Below are positions 1 to 8,223 of a stretch of DNA of 45,175 nucleotides, one piece after another. Made by a program: the position numbers and the translations under genes. Numbering within the stretch: position 1 is the first letter of the stretch; every line of letters starts with the position of its first letter. A model generated the notes under the pieces. It was not told the DNA's origin and searched no databases. It was given only the letters and a program-made list of their open reading frames with translations. Source of the stretch: Acidobacteriota bacterium (GTDB taxonomy: Bacteria > Acidobacteriota > Blastocatellia > Pyrinomonadales > Pyrinomonadaceae); the NCBI GenBank assembly GCA_003223025.1, contig QHXR01000006.1:97639-142813 (forward strand), read 5' to 3'.

Positions 1-1254
1 AAGCCCGTCGCAGAAATACTCGTTCTCCACATCCGCACCGATATTTGTAAACGGCAGAACTGCGATCGAGTTGTGGTCGGGCCTCAATACTTCCGAAAGA
101 TCGCCTGAGCGGAAGATCTCCGTAACCGTATCGCGCCGCGCACCGCCGCCTGACGGAAGAACGCCGACTCTGTTGTATTCATTCTTAAACTCCAGATGCT
201 TTCGCAGACCTTTTAGATCCGAAAGCAGATCCTTCATCGTTTGATAGCGCGCGCCGAGATCTTTCTTAATCGAGGTAGCGACTATCCGATCGAATTCACC
301 AAGGATGTTTGGTGCGTAGCGGGTAAGAGGCTGAGGTTCGGCATTGATCAGATTCGCGAAAGTCTCCGATGTCGTATCGCCGCGAAACGGAGTCACTCCC
401 GCGATCATTTCATACAGGACGACCCCGAGGCTGAACACATCCGTACGCTCGTCAACTTCGTTTCCTTTCGCCTGCTCGGGCGACATGTAATTGACCGTAC
501 CCAAGATGAGGCCCTTCGCCGTCTGGCCGTCGTCTCCGTCAAAAAATCCCTGTCGCGTCTCCAGCAGTTTCGCGAGACCGAAATCGAGGACCTTGACGTA
601 TCCGTCCGGGCGAAGCGCGATATTCTCCGGCTTGATATCGCGATGTACGATCGAGGCACCATGCGCCGCATTGAGGGCCTCAGCGACCTGAATCGTTATG
701 TCGAGAACTTCGGAAAGATTTAGCCGCTTGCAGCCAAGTCGTTGGCGAAGAGTCTGTCCCTCGACGAATTCGCTGACGATATAATTTGTCTCATCCCCGA
801 TGTTTATCTCGTGAATGACTAGTATGTTCGGATGATTGAGTGACGATGCCGCTTTCGCCTCACGCAGGAAACGTCGGAGGTTGTCCTTGTGACGTGCGAA
901 CTCTTCATGCAGGACTTTTATCGCGACGTGACGGCCGAGCTTTCCATCTGTTGCCAGGTAGACGACTCCCATACCTCCGGAGCCAATCTGGCTGTCGATC
1001 CTGTAGTGGCCGATCTGATCGCCTTCTGAGATCGTCGGTGCCGGTCCATCGAATAAGCCGAGATTTTCGGCGACGGCGGTAGTTTCGATAAACCTGTCCG
1101 ATCTGTCGAACGAATTCAAGAGATGATTCACCTCTTCACGCAGCGCAGCTTCACCGCCGCACGCGTCATCCACCACCGATTCGCGATCTTTCGGAGCGGC
1201 TTCCAGAGCCGCGTCGAAAATGTTTTTGACTCGTCGCCAACGCTGCGGTGTCAT
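1..1254 (-). CDS. Ser/Thr protein kinase with TolB-like region, diverged duplicate, 3' end outside window
   Basis: The gene starts at the ATG read down from 1254 and stays open for 418 codons to the left edge. It is a diverged copy of the complete kinase at 1475-4006: position 1 corresponds to about 2777 there, with a net insertion of 8 codons near 140-170. Translation shows the same acidobacterial-type N-terminal leader, the glycine-rich loop IGSGGMGVVYL, the catalytic HRDIKPEN, DFGLAK and GTVNYMSPEQ, so the kinase domain looks catalytically intact. The end of the fragment enters the TolB-like region (SIAVLPFTNIG, then NEYFCDGL). Differences from the other copy are dense just after DFG, in the activation-loop region. 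The expected C-terminal TPR part lies beyond the window. Upstream there is only a sigma-factor relic, so this copy has lost its dedicated sigma partner. Family membership is clear; the signal sensed and the substrates are unknown. Confidence 0.88.
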   Translation of the reverse strand, partial: MTPQRWRRVKNIFDAALEAAPKDRESVVDDACGGEAALREEVNHLLNSFDRSDRFIETTAVAENLGLFDGPAPTISEGDQIGHYRIDSQIGSGGMGVVYLATDGKLGRHVAIKVLHEEFARHKDNLRRFLREAKAASSLNHPNILVIHEINIGDETNYIVSEFVEGQTLRQRLGCKRLNLSEVLDITIQVAEALNAAHGASIVHRDIKPENIALRPDGYVKVLDFGLAKLLETRQGFFDGDDGQTAKGLILGTVNYMSPEQAKGNEVDERTDVFSLGVVLYEMIAGVTPFRGDTTSETFANLINAEPQPLTRYAPNILGEFDRIVATSIKKDLGARYQTMKDLLSDLKGLRKHLEFKNEYNRVGVLPSGGGARRDTVTEIFRSGDLSEVLRPDHNSIAVLPFTNIGADVENEYFCDGL

Positions 1255-1263
1255 ATCAGAAAA

Positions 1264-1360
1264 TTATCGAGTCAGCTCGCTGTAGAGAAATGCTTTTGCG
1301 GAATTCCATTCGCGCTTTACGCTCGCACGGGAAAGCCGAAGCCTTTCGCCGATCTCTTCG
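1264..1360 (-). pseudogene. C-terminal relic of ECF-like sigma factor
   Basis: In the frame ending at the TAA at 1264-1266, the last about 31 codons closely match the C-terminus of the intact sigma factor at 4016-4588. The shared segment covers the region 4 helix-turn-helix, including ASVKREWNSAKAFLYSELTR. Similarity stops abruptly at about 1356-1361, and upstream sequence in this frame soon meets a TAG. No start codon or region 2 is present, so this is a duplication remnant. It lies 9 bases upstream of the partial kinase, the same spacing as in the intact pair. Confidence 0.8.
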
Positions 1361-1471
1361 CGTTGGCAGGGATACTCTCGTCGATGATCGCTGCGATCCT
1401 ATGTCCTTTTTTTGTGGCAAGCAGCTCGATGAGCTGCCCCATCCTCCGTCGCCGATTAGTGTGATTTTCAT
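1361..1471 (-). pseudogene. N-terminal relic of dapB-like dihydrodipicolinate reductase
   Basis: An ATG at 1471 begins MKITLIGDGG, the NAD(P)-binding start typical of DapB. The frame then shifts by one base around 1440-1450; in the next frame it reads MGQLIELLATKKGHRIAAII. Joined, the pieces give an IGxGxMGQLIE...ATKKGH pattern like the first strand, helix and second strand of dihydrodipicolinate reductase. The fragment covers only about 37 codons before it runs into sigma-factor sequence at about 1360. The ATG lies 3 bases after the stop of the kinase at 1475, so dapB may once have followed the kinase directly. The DapB assignment rests on a short motif, so it is moderately sure; an unrelated Rossmann-fold protein is possible. 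Confidence 0.55.
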
Positions 1472-1474
1472 TTG

Positions 1475-4006
1475 TTACCCAAGATTCATCTTTTGCATGA
1501 GTCCGACAAAGCGCGGCTCCGATCGAAGAGCATCCCAGCCCGGATCGACCTTCAAAAAAGCCATGATTGCGGCGCGGTTCGTGAACGAGATCTCTAACAG
1601 ATCCAGCGCTTTTTCCTTTTCACCCAAGGCCAAGTATAGCTGCGCCAGAGTGCATGACGGCACGTATCGCACCTTTGCCCTTTCCTCGAGATCGCGAAGT
1701 ATCACCCTTGCATCCGCCGTCTTTCCCGCCTTTGCCTGGGCGGATCCGATCGACGCGATCGCTTCCGAATTGCCGTGCGAAAGATCGCGGGCTTTTGTAG
1801 CAGCAGCGATCGCCTCATCCCATGACCCGCGCTTCATGTAGATGCGTGTCATGAAAAGCGAAGTGAGCCAAAAATTCGAATCCATCTCTGCAGTCGCCTG
1901 AAGAGATTTCAGCGCTTCGTCGTCCTCCCCCGCAAAAAACAGGATCTGCCCCTCGATAGCATTCGTCACGAGGCTAATCGGATCGAGTTCCCTCGCCCGC
2001 CGGATCTCGACGAGTGCCTCGTCGTGCCGGCCGGTGTTCGAAAGGAAATGGGCGTACGCAAATCTCGATTGCGAACTCCGCGGATCGAGCTCCAAGGCAC
2101 GTCGATGTTGCTTCTCCGCCTCGCCCGGATCGAAGTCGTACCAAAAAGTTGTAACCGCAAGGGCCGTGTGAGCCTCCGCCAACGCGTCGTCGAGTTCGAT
2201 AGCTTTTCTAGCCGCTGCTTTAGCCTTCGGCATGACATCGCTCGGCCGGGCATCGTTGGTAAGGACCATCGGCGTGTACGCATTCGCGAGTTCGACGTAC
2301 GCCGGTGCATACCCGGGATCGACCGCGATCGCCTGCTCAAAATATGCGATGCCTTTCTGAACCTCCGGCAAAACCAGTCTCGAGGAATGGAGCTTTCCCT
2401 TGGCGTACAACTGATAGGCTTCGGGATTCTCGGTCATCCTTTTCAGAACAGCAGCTTTTTCTTTGCTTAGAAAATTGACCTTCAATTTGTCGATCACGAC
2501 AAGCGTGATCTCGTCCTGAAGCTTGAAGATGTCCCTCATCTCGCCGTCAAAGCGCTCGGACCAGAGCTGGTATCCGTCTTCCGCGTTGATAAGCTTCGCC
2601 GTGATCCGCAAACGATCGCCCGATCTTCTGACACTGCCCTCGAGCACGGTTCTTACGTTCAAGGCGTTTCCGATCTCACTTACCGTCGTGTTTTTACCTT
2701 TGAATGAAAATGCCGAAGTGCGTGCGGCGACTTTCAGGTCCTTGATCTTGGCAAGCGCGTTCAGCAGTTCTTCGGCAAGCCCGTCGCAGAAATACTCGTT
2801 CTCCACATCCGCACCGATATTTGTAAACGGCAGAACTGCGATCGAGTTGCGATCGGGCCTGAGTAATTCGGGAAGCTCCCCGGAGGCGAAGATTCCCGTA
2901 ACTGTATCGCGGCGTGCGTTACCGTTGTATCCGTTCTCAAACTCAAGTTGCTTTCGCAGACCCTTGAGATCGGTGAGCAGGTCCTTCATCGTTTGATAAC
3001 GGGCGCCAGGTTCCTTACTAAGTGCGTTGGAGACTATCCGTTCCAATTCGCCCACGATGTTAGGTGCATGGCGAGAAAGAGGCTGAGGTTCGGCATTGAT
3101 CAGGTTCGCGAAAGTCTCCGATTTCGTATCGCCGCGAAACGGAGTTACTCCCGCGATCATTTCATACAGGACGACCCCAAGGCTGAACACATCCGTCCGC
3201 TCGTCAACTTCGTTTCCTTTCGCCTGCTCCGGCGACATGTAGTTGACGGTTCCCATGATGATGCCTTTCGCCGTCTGGTTCCCATCACTCTGCAAAAAAT
3301 CTTCTCGCTTCTCTACAAGTTTCGCGAGCCCGAAATCGAGGACCTTAACGTACCCGTCCGGGCGAAGCGCGATATTCTCCGGCTTGATATCGCGATGTAC
3401 GATCGAGGCACCATGCGCCGTATTGAGGGCCTCAGCGACCTGAATCGTTATGTCGAGAACTTCGGCAAGATTGAGCGGCTTTCCGCCCAGTCGTTGGCGA
3501 AGCGTTTCGCCCTCGACAAATTCGCTGACGATGTAGTTCGTCTCATCGCCGATGCTTATCTCGTGAATGACGAGTATGTTCGGATGATTGAGTGACGATG
3601 CCGCTTTCGCCTCACGCAGGAAACGCCGGACGTTGTCTTCGTGACGTGCGAACTCTTCACGGAGAATCTTTATCGCGACCCGGCGGCCGAGCTTTTCATC
3701 CGTCGCTAGATAAACCTCGCCCATACCACCGGAGCCGATCTGCTTATCGATCCTGTAGTGGCCGATCTGATCGCCTTCTGAGATCGCCGGTGCCGGTCCA
3801 TCGAATAAGCCGAGATTTTCGGCGACGGCGGTTGTTTCGATAAAACTGTCGGATCTGTCGAAAGATTCCAGCAGGTGAGTCACATCTTCACGCAAAGCAG
3901 GGTCGCCGGCACACGCTTCAGCCAGCAACGATTCGCGACCCTCCGGCGCGGCGTCGAGCGCCGCGTCGAAAATGTTTTTGACTCGTCGCCAACGCTGCGG
4001 TGTCAT
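1475..4006 (-). CDS. Ser/Thr protein kinase with TolB-like and TPR domains
   Basis: A complete 843-residue cytosolic eukaryotic-type protein kinase. Residues 1-80 form a helical leader common in acidobacterial kinases. The kinase domain spans about 84-345, with glycine-rich loop IGSGGMGEVYL (90-100), ATP-binding lysine in VAIKIL (K113), HRDIKPEN (204-211), DFGLAK (224-229) and GTVNYMSPEQ. After a linker, NSIAVLPFTNIG opens a TolB-like region of the type seen in adenylate-cyclase-like proteins. From about residue 520 a run of TPR-like helices reaches the C-terminus and probably mediates protein contacts. No transmembrane segment is evident, unlike PknB-type receptors. It starts 9 bases after the stop of the sigma gene at 4016, so the two are very likely co-transcribed, and the kinase may control or be controlled by that sigma factor. 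The direct target is not visible from sequence. Confidence 0.93.
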   Translation of the reverse strand: MTPQRWRRVKNIFDAALDAAPEGRESLLAEACAGDPALREDVTHLLESFDRSDSFIETTAVAENLGLFDGPAPAISEGDQIGHYRIDKQIGSGGMGEVYLATDEKLGRRVAIKILREEFARHEDNVRRFLREAKAASSLNHPNILVIHEISIGDETNYIVSEFVEGETLRQRLGGKPLNLAEVLDITIQVAEALNTAHGASIVHRDIKPENIALRPDGYVKVLDFGLAKLVEKREDFLQSDGNQTAKGIIMGTVNYMSPEQAKGNEVDERTDVFSLGVVLYEMIAGVTPFRGDTKSETFANLINAEPQPLSRHAPNIVGELERIVSNALSKEPGARYQTMKDLLTDLKGLRKQLEFENGYNGNARRDTVTGIFASGELPELLRPDRNSIAVLPFTNIGADVENEYFCDGLAEELLNALAKIKDLKVAARTSAFSFKGKNTTVSEIGNALNVRTVLEGSVRRSGDRLRITAKLINAEDGYQLWSERFDGEMRDIFKLQDEITLVVIDKLKVNFLSKEKAAVLKRMTENPEAYQLYAKGKLHSSRLVLPEVQKGIAYFEQAIAVDPGYAPAYVELANAYTPMVLTNDARPSDVMPKAKAAARKAIELDDALAEAHTALAVTTFWYDFDPGEAEKQHRRALELDPRSSQSRFAYAHFLSNTGRHDEALVEIRRARELDPISLVTNAIEGQILFFAGEDDEALKSLQATAEMDSNFWLTSLFMTRIYMKRGSWDEAIAAATKARDLSHGNSEAIASIGSAQAKAGKTADARVILRDLEERAKVRYVPSCTLAQLYLALGEKEKALDLLEISFTNRAAIMAFLKVDPGWDALRSEPRFVGLMQKMNLG

Positions 4007-4015
4007 ATCAGAAAA

Positions 4016-4588
4016 TTATCGGGTCAGCTCGCTGTAGAGAAATGCTTTTGCGGAATTCCATTCGCGCTTTACGCTCGCGGGTGAGAGCCGAAGCGTTTCG
4101 CTGATCTCGTCGATCGTAAACCCGGCGAAGAACTTTAGATCGACGATCCGTGCCTGCCGCTCGTCCAATTTCTCGAGCCGGGATAGTCCTTGGTCGAGTG
4201 CTTCGAGATCGACTCCATCCGACTTTTCCGGAACGAATGTCGCCGCTTCCAGCGGGAGATCTTCGGCGACTCCGCCCCGCTTCGCACGGTGCCGGGTTTT
4301 TGCGTGATCGATCAGGATCCGCTTCATCGCCTGAGCCGCGACGCCGAAAAAGTGCGCCCGGTTCTGCCAGGCGACATTCCGCTGCCCAACCAGTTTCAAG
4401 TAAGTCTCATGAATCAATGCGGTGGTTTGAAGAGTGTGACCCTGGCGTTCGTTCCGAAGGTAGCTCGAGGCCTGCCAACGGAGCTCTTCGTATACGAGCG
4501 GAATGAGTTCTTCCGGCGCATCGCCGACTCCTCCCCATTCGAGGAGTATTTTGGATATTTCCTCGATTTTGTCAGGGTTGGACGCCAT
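4016..4588 (-). CDS. ECF-like RNA polymerase sigma factor
   Basis: A 190-residue sigma-70 family protein of the ECF-like type often found beside Ser/Thr kinases in Acidobacteriota and Planctomycetes. Region 2 lies at about 20-95 (LIPLVYEELRWQASSYLRNE, then ALIHETYLKLVG and RAHFFGVAAQAMKRILID). Region 4, with the helix-turn-helix IDEISETLRLSPASVKREW, fills the C-terminal 60 residues. I chose the ATG at 4588 (MASNPDKIEEI) because it matches where such proteins begin. The frame is open to another ATG at 4678, but the extra 30 residues look non-coding. No strong Shine-Dalgarno site precedes either start. It is the first gene of a minus-strand pair with the kinase and is divergent from the secreted-protein gene at 4755, so the 4589-4754 gap should carry promoters for both directions. 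Confidence 0.9.
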   Translation of the reverse strand: MASNPDKIEEISKILLEWGGVGDAPEELIPLVYEELRWQASSYLRNERQGHTLQTTALIHETYLKLVGQRNVAWQNRAHFFGVAAQAMKRILIDHAKTRHRAKRGGVAEDLPLEAATFVPEKSDGVDLEALDQGLSRLEKLDERQARIVDLKFFAGFTIDEISETLRLSPASVKREWNSAKAFLYSELTR

Positions 4589-4754
4589 TGATCGAAGTTG
4601 ATGATACCCGCCGTTCGGAGCCCCGTCAATTAAACACGGTGGTGAACAATCGGCGTTTCTCCCATGCGAATGATCCACATTTGAGCCTGTTCGACTCGAA
4701 CTGTCGCGTTACTCATAGAAGCCAAACTTAAGCCGATTTATCAGGAGTGAAGAG

Positions 4755-6842
4755 ATGCAAATGAAAAGAAGGCTACGACTAGCCCTCCTCGCGATTTTAA
4801 TTTCGATCTGCGCCGGACACGGATTCGCACAAACAACCGCCTTTAGTTATCAGGGCCGTTTGTCGGAGGTCGGTGCACCGGTAACCGGAACACGATATTT
4901 TCGTTTCACGCTTTTTGACGAGAACGGGCTTGCCATAACATTTGTCGAGCAGGTGCTGCCCGTCACGACCGGCGTATTCAACACCGCCCTCGACTTCGGT
5001 CCCGCCGCATTCCCGGGCTTAAACCGAACCATTGAGATCGCGGTAAAGATAAATCCCGGCGATCCGTACACGGTTCTCAATCCACGCCAAGCGATCCTCT
5101 CTGCTCCGTATTCGATAAAGAGTAAGTTAGCCGACACCGCAGTGAACAGCGCTCTTCTAGGCGGGGTCGCGGCGACAAGCTTCGTGCAGCGAGACGGAGT
5201 CGGCAACGTCGCTATCGCGGGAAACCTGACAGTCATCGGAGCGGTCTCCTTCGCGACTGTCAACGCGGACACTCAGTACAACCTCGGCGGACAGCGGATC
5301 CTCAGTAACGGTGGAGCCTTCAACCTCTTCATCGGAAACGACAGCGGGTTGGTGAACACGGGTACGAACAATACGTTTGTCGGGAGTGCCGCGGGGTCTG
5401 CAAACACCACCGGCTCGGCAAACTCGTTTTTCGGGTATGCGGCCGGACGAGACAACACGATCGGACAATTCAATTCGTTCTTCGGGTTCGGATCCGGTGC
5501 TTTCAACACGACGGGGCAGGAAAACTCGTTTTTCGGATTGAGGGCGGGTCGAGCTAATACTTCCGGAAACCAGAACAGCTTTTTTGGATCGTCAGCCGGA
5601 CTTACAAATACGGCAGGCAGCCTTAACGCTTTTTTTGGATACGCGAGCGGTTGGAAAAATACGACGGGACAAAACAACGCATTCTTCGGATCGGAATCGG
5701 GCAGCAACATCACAACCGGAAGTCGTAACACGATCGCGGGCTTTAATAGCGGAGGCGGTTGCGATGATGCGTCTGGATGTGGGTTCGATATGACGGGAAA
5801 CGACAACACGTTTTTCGGATTCAAAGCCGGGCTTAAGAACACCGATGGAAACGGGATCACTGCAATAGGCTCGGAAGCCGGTCTTAATAACACGGCGACC
5901 GGTAACACATTCGTCGGATTCCGTGCCGGTACCGCGACGACTACGGGGCACTCCAATACTTTTGTCGGGAACTCCGCCGGAGCAAGCAACGTCACCGGCC
6001 TCTGGAATACTTTCGTGGGCAACGGAGCAGGCCAAAACAATACGGCCTGCTGCAACACCTTCGTTGGTAATGGTGCGGGATTCAGTAACACGATCGGTGG
6101 CGCGAATATCTTTACCGGAGGAAGCTCAGGATCGGCCAATACCTCCGGTGCCGGTAATACGTTCTACGGCGACACCTCCGGCCAAAACAATACGGTCGGC
6201 AGTCGTAATGCCTTCTTCGGCGGCGGTACGGGCCAGGCAAATTCAACCGGAAACGATAACACCCTGATCGGATCGAACTCGCAAATCGGTTCGAGCAATT
6301 TACAGTTCGCTACAGCCCTCGGCGCCGGCACCGTGGTCAGCACAAGCAACACGGTCGTCCTCGGCCGTGCGACGGACACAGTTCAGGTTCCCGGCAATAT
6401 CAACGTCGCGGGTAACGGACTCGTAAAAACAGTCAACGGCCTCGGTGGAAACGTCCAGCTTGCTGCCGGATCGAATATCAGCGTTACAGCATTGGGAAAT
6501 ACGATCACTATCGCTACTGCGGGCGCAGGTCCGCCGATCAACGCGATCCTCAATCAGTCCACGCCCCAAAGCGGAGCGAACTTCAACATCGACGGAAACG
6601 GAACGGTTGGCGGAACTCTGACGGCCAACACTGCGAACGTTGCCGGCAATGCGTCGGTGCTCGGAAACTTCGGCATCGGCACCGCGTCTCCTCTTGCAAA
6701 GCTCCACGTCGAAGGCGGCAGCGTTCTGATCAATTCGGCCGGTACCGGAGTTATTCTCAAATCACCAGATGGAAACATGTGTCGTGTTCTGACGGTGAGC
6801 GATGCTGGTGCGATCACACTAACGGCGGTTACATGTCCATAG
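4755..6842 (+). CDS. Secreted repeat protein with 17-residue NTxxG-type repeats
   Basis: A 695-residue exported protein. An SD-like AGGAG precedes the ATG, and residues 1-26 form a signal peptide ending AGHGFAQ. Residues 27-185 resemble the N-terminal beta-rich module of large bacterial surface proteins (SYQGRLSEVGAPVTGTRYF). From about 190 to 515 there are about 18 near-tandem units of mostly 17 residues, with the pattern N-(S/T)-F-(F/V)-G-x-x-(A/S)-G-x-x-N-T-T-G-x-x. These are likely rungs of a beta-solenoid or trimeric stalk, reminiscent of YadA-head and tail-fibre repeats. One longer irregular unit near residue 335 carries extra Cys. After about 520 a tail-fibre-like segment follows (GIGTASPLAKLHV), then a 42-residue terminus with two Cys that recurs in the next gene. 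It is probably a surface or adhesion protein; no catalytic motif is seen. Confidence 0.85.
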   Translation: MQMKRRLRLALLAILISICAGHGFAQTTAFSYQGRLSEVGAPVTGTRYFRFTLFDENGLAITFVEQVLPVTTGVFNTALDFGPAAFPGLNRTIEIAVKINPGDPYTVLNPRQAILSAPYSIKSKLADTAVNSALLGGVAATSFVQRDGVGNVAIAGNLTVIGAVSFATVNADTQYNLGGQRILSNGGAFNLFIGNDSGLVNTGTNNTFVGSAAGSANTTGSANSFFGYAAGRDNTIGQFNSFFGFGSGAFNTTGQENSFFGLRAGRANTSGNQNSFFGSSAGLTNTAGSLNAFFGYASGWKNTTGQNNAFFGSESGSNITTGSRNTIAGFNSGGGCDDASGCGFDMTGNDNTFFGFKAGLKNTDGNGITAIGSEAGLNNTATGNTFVGFRAGTATTTGHSNTFVGNSAGASNVTGLWNTFVGNGAGQNNTACCNTFVGNGAGFSNTIGGANIFTGGSSGSANTSGAGNTFYGDTSGQNNTVGSRNAFFGGGTGQANSTGNDNTLIGSNSQIGSSNLQFATALGAGTVVSTSNTVVLGRATDTVQVPGNINVAGNGLVKTVNGLGGNVQLAAGSNISVTALGNTITIATAGAGPPINAILNQSTPQSGANFNIDGNGTVGGTLTANTANVAGNASVLGNFGIGTASPLAKLHVEGGSVLINSAGTGVILKSPDGNMCRVLTVSDAGAITLTAVTCP

Positions 6843-6850
6843 GAATCGTA

Positions 6851-8212
6851 ATGAACTTCCGATCAAGAAAAAAACTTGCCTGCCTCGTGATGTTGGTGTC
6901 CGTCGCTTTTGCAATAAACGCGACGGCGCAGGTTGTCGTTGTCGAAAAACCTCTGCCGGGTTCCGCGTTCTCAGGACTGACGCCGGGACCGGATGGGCGA
7001 CTCTACGGCGTGACCTATGACGACGAAAAGATGTTTCCACTCGACAACGGTACTTTGTACTCGGTCGACGCGGATCTTTCCGGCGTGATCATTCACTACC
7101 AATTCCCGGGCGGAGCCGGCGGAGGTGTTCCGTTTGACGAACTCACATTCGATCCGTTATCCGGGAAATTCTATGGAACCACCGGAGCCGGCGGCACGAA
7201 CGACAAGGGACTCGTCTTCTCTTACACGCCCGGTGCTAATTCTATCGTCATCATTCGGTCCGACTGGGGATCGCTCTATCAACCTCAAGGTCCGCTAGTG
7301 ATATCGGCCGGTTTCATTTTCGGTTCACTCGGACGCGGAGGCGCAGGTAGCGGCGGCGGGATCTATCGGATGGCGATAGATGGAAACGGCTTCACGGTCC
7401 TGCATGAATTCGAAGACTTCAGCGCTCTTCCGCAAGCCGTGACTCTCGGTGCGGACGGATGGTTATACGGCGCGACTTTATTCGGCGGCGTACCATGTCC
7501 GTCACAGCCCAGCCTCGGATGCGGAACGCTCTTTCGCCTGAAGCGAGTGCTTCCCGGTGATACCGCCATACAATTCCAAAGCATCTTCCAGTTCCACTAC
7601 TACAACACTGAACCGTGTCCTCCCGGCGATCCGTTTTGCGTTCTCGCTCCGCATCGCAACAACAGTCCGCAGAGGGCATTGACCTACGGGTCGGACGGTT
7701 ATGTTTACGGCCAGACGCACTACAGCATCTTTAAATTCGACCCGAACGATCCGACGGGTACTCTCCAGTTCATTTGGACCAGCGGAGGCGGAATATCTCT
7801 TTCGGTGATCGAGGGTGGGGACAATCGACTTTACGCCGCGGATTACGGCGGAGGTGCCGAAGGTGCGGGGCGGATCATCTCGATGAACCGCGACGGATCA
7901 GGTTTCGTTACGCTCCGGACATTCAGCTATTCAACCGGACTGACGGCGTACGGCCCGTACGGCCGGCTTTTCCGTAACGCATCCGGCGTGGTTTACGGAA
8001 CCACGGAATATACCGACACCGGAACGTTCAAAGGAACGGTATTTTCGATCAGCCCGGTACCTGCGCCCAAGCTGAAGGTCGCAGGCGGAAACATTCTCAT
8101 CGGCTCGCCGGGCGAAGGAATAATTCTCAAGTCACCCGGCGGGACGACATGCGTCAAGCTCGCGATAGACAACGCAGGGCTGATGACGAACGTAATAGTT
8201 CCCTGTCCATAA
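6851..8212 (+). CDS. Secreted beta-propeller-like protein with GTVF-type repeats
   Basis: A 453-residue exported protein, starting at the ATG at 6851 (MNFRSRKKLACLVMLVSV), which gives a clean signal peptide ending NATAQ. The same frame is open from an upstream ATG at 6779, but that would overlap the previous gene and bury the signal peptide. The body has repeated blades with D-G-x-L-Y-G-x-T and G-x-(V/I/L)-F-S/R-x patterns (GRLYGVTYDD, KFYGTTGAGG, WLYGATLFGG, YVYGQTHYS), matching the family of repeats that end in GTVFxL. The last 42 residues, from GGNILIGSPGEG to the terminal CP, mirror the end of the upstream protein at identical length with both Cys conserved. It starts 8 bases after the upstream stop, so the pair is probably co-transcribed and co-localised. 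Function unknown beyond an extracellular or envelope structural role. Confidence 0.8.
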   Translation: MNFRSRKKLACLVMLVSVAFAINATAQVVVVEKPLPGSAFSGLTPGPDGRLYGVTYDDEKMFPLDNGTLYSVDADLSGVIIHYQFPGGAGGGVPFDELTFDPLSGKFYGTTGAGGTNDKGLVFSYTPGANSIVIIRSDWGSLYQPQGPLVISAGFIFGSLGRGGAGSGGGIYRMAIDGNGFTVLHEFEDFSALPQAVTLGADGWLYGATLFGGVPCPSQPSLGCGTLFRLKRVLPGDTAIQFQSIFQFHYYNTEPCPPGDPFCVLAPHRNNSPQRALTYGSDGYVYGQTHYSIFKFDPNDPTGTLQFIWTSGGGISLSVIEGGDNRLYAADYGGGAEGAGRIISMNRDGSGFVTLRTFSYSTGLTAYGPYGRLFRNASGVVYGTTEYTDTGTFKGTVFSISPVPAPKLKVAGGNILIGSPGEGIILKSPGGTTCVKLAIDNAGLMTNVIVPCP

Positions 8213-8223
8213 AAGAGGAAATC

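Larger units (their letters stand above)
1..4113 (-). repeat. Old tandem duplication of a sigma-kinase unit of about 2.75 kb
   Basis: The stretch 1-1356 is a diverged direct copy of about 2777-4110, covering the kinase 5' part, the 9-base intergenic gap and the end of the sigma gene. The copies remain highly similar at the nucleotide level but carry many substitutions and one 24-base net length difference. The inner boundary is the sigma/dapB-like junction at about 1358. Its counterpart in the other copy lies inside the sigma gene at about 4113, giving a repeat period of about 2.75 kb. Confidence 0.85.
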
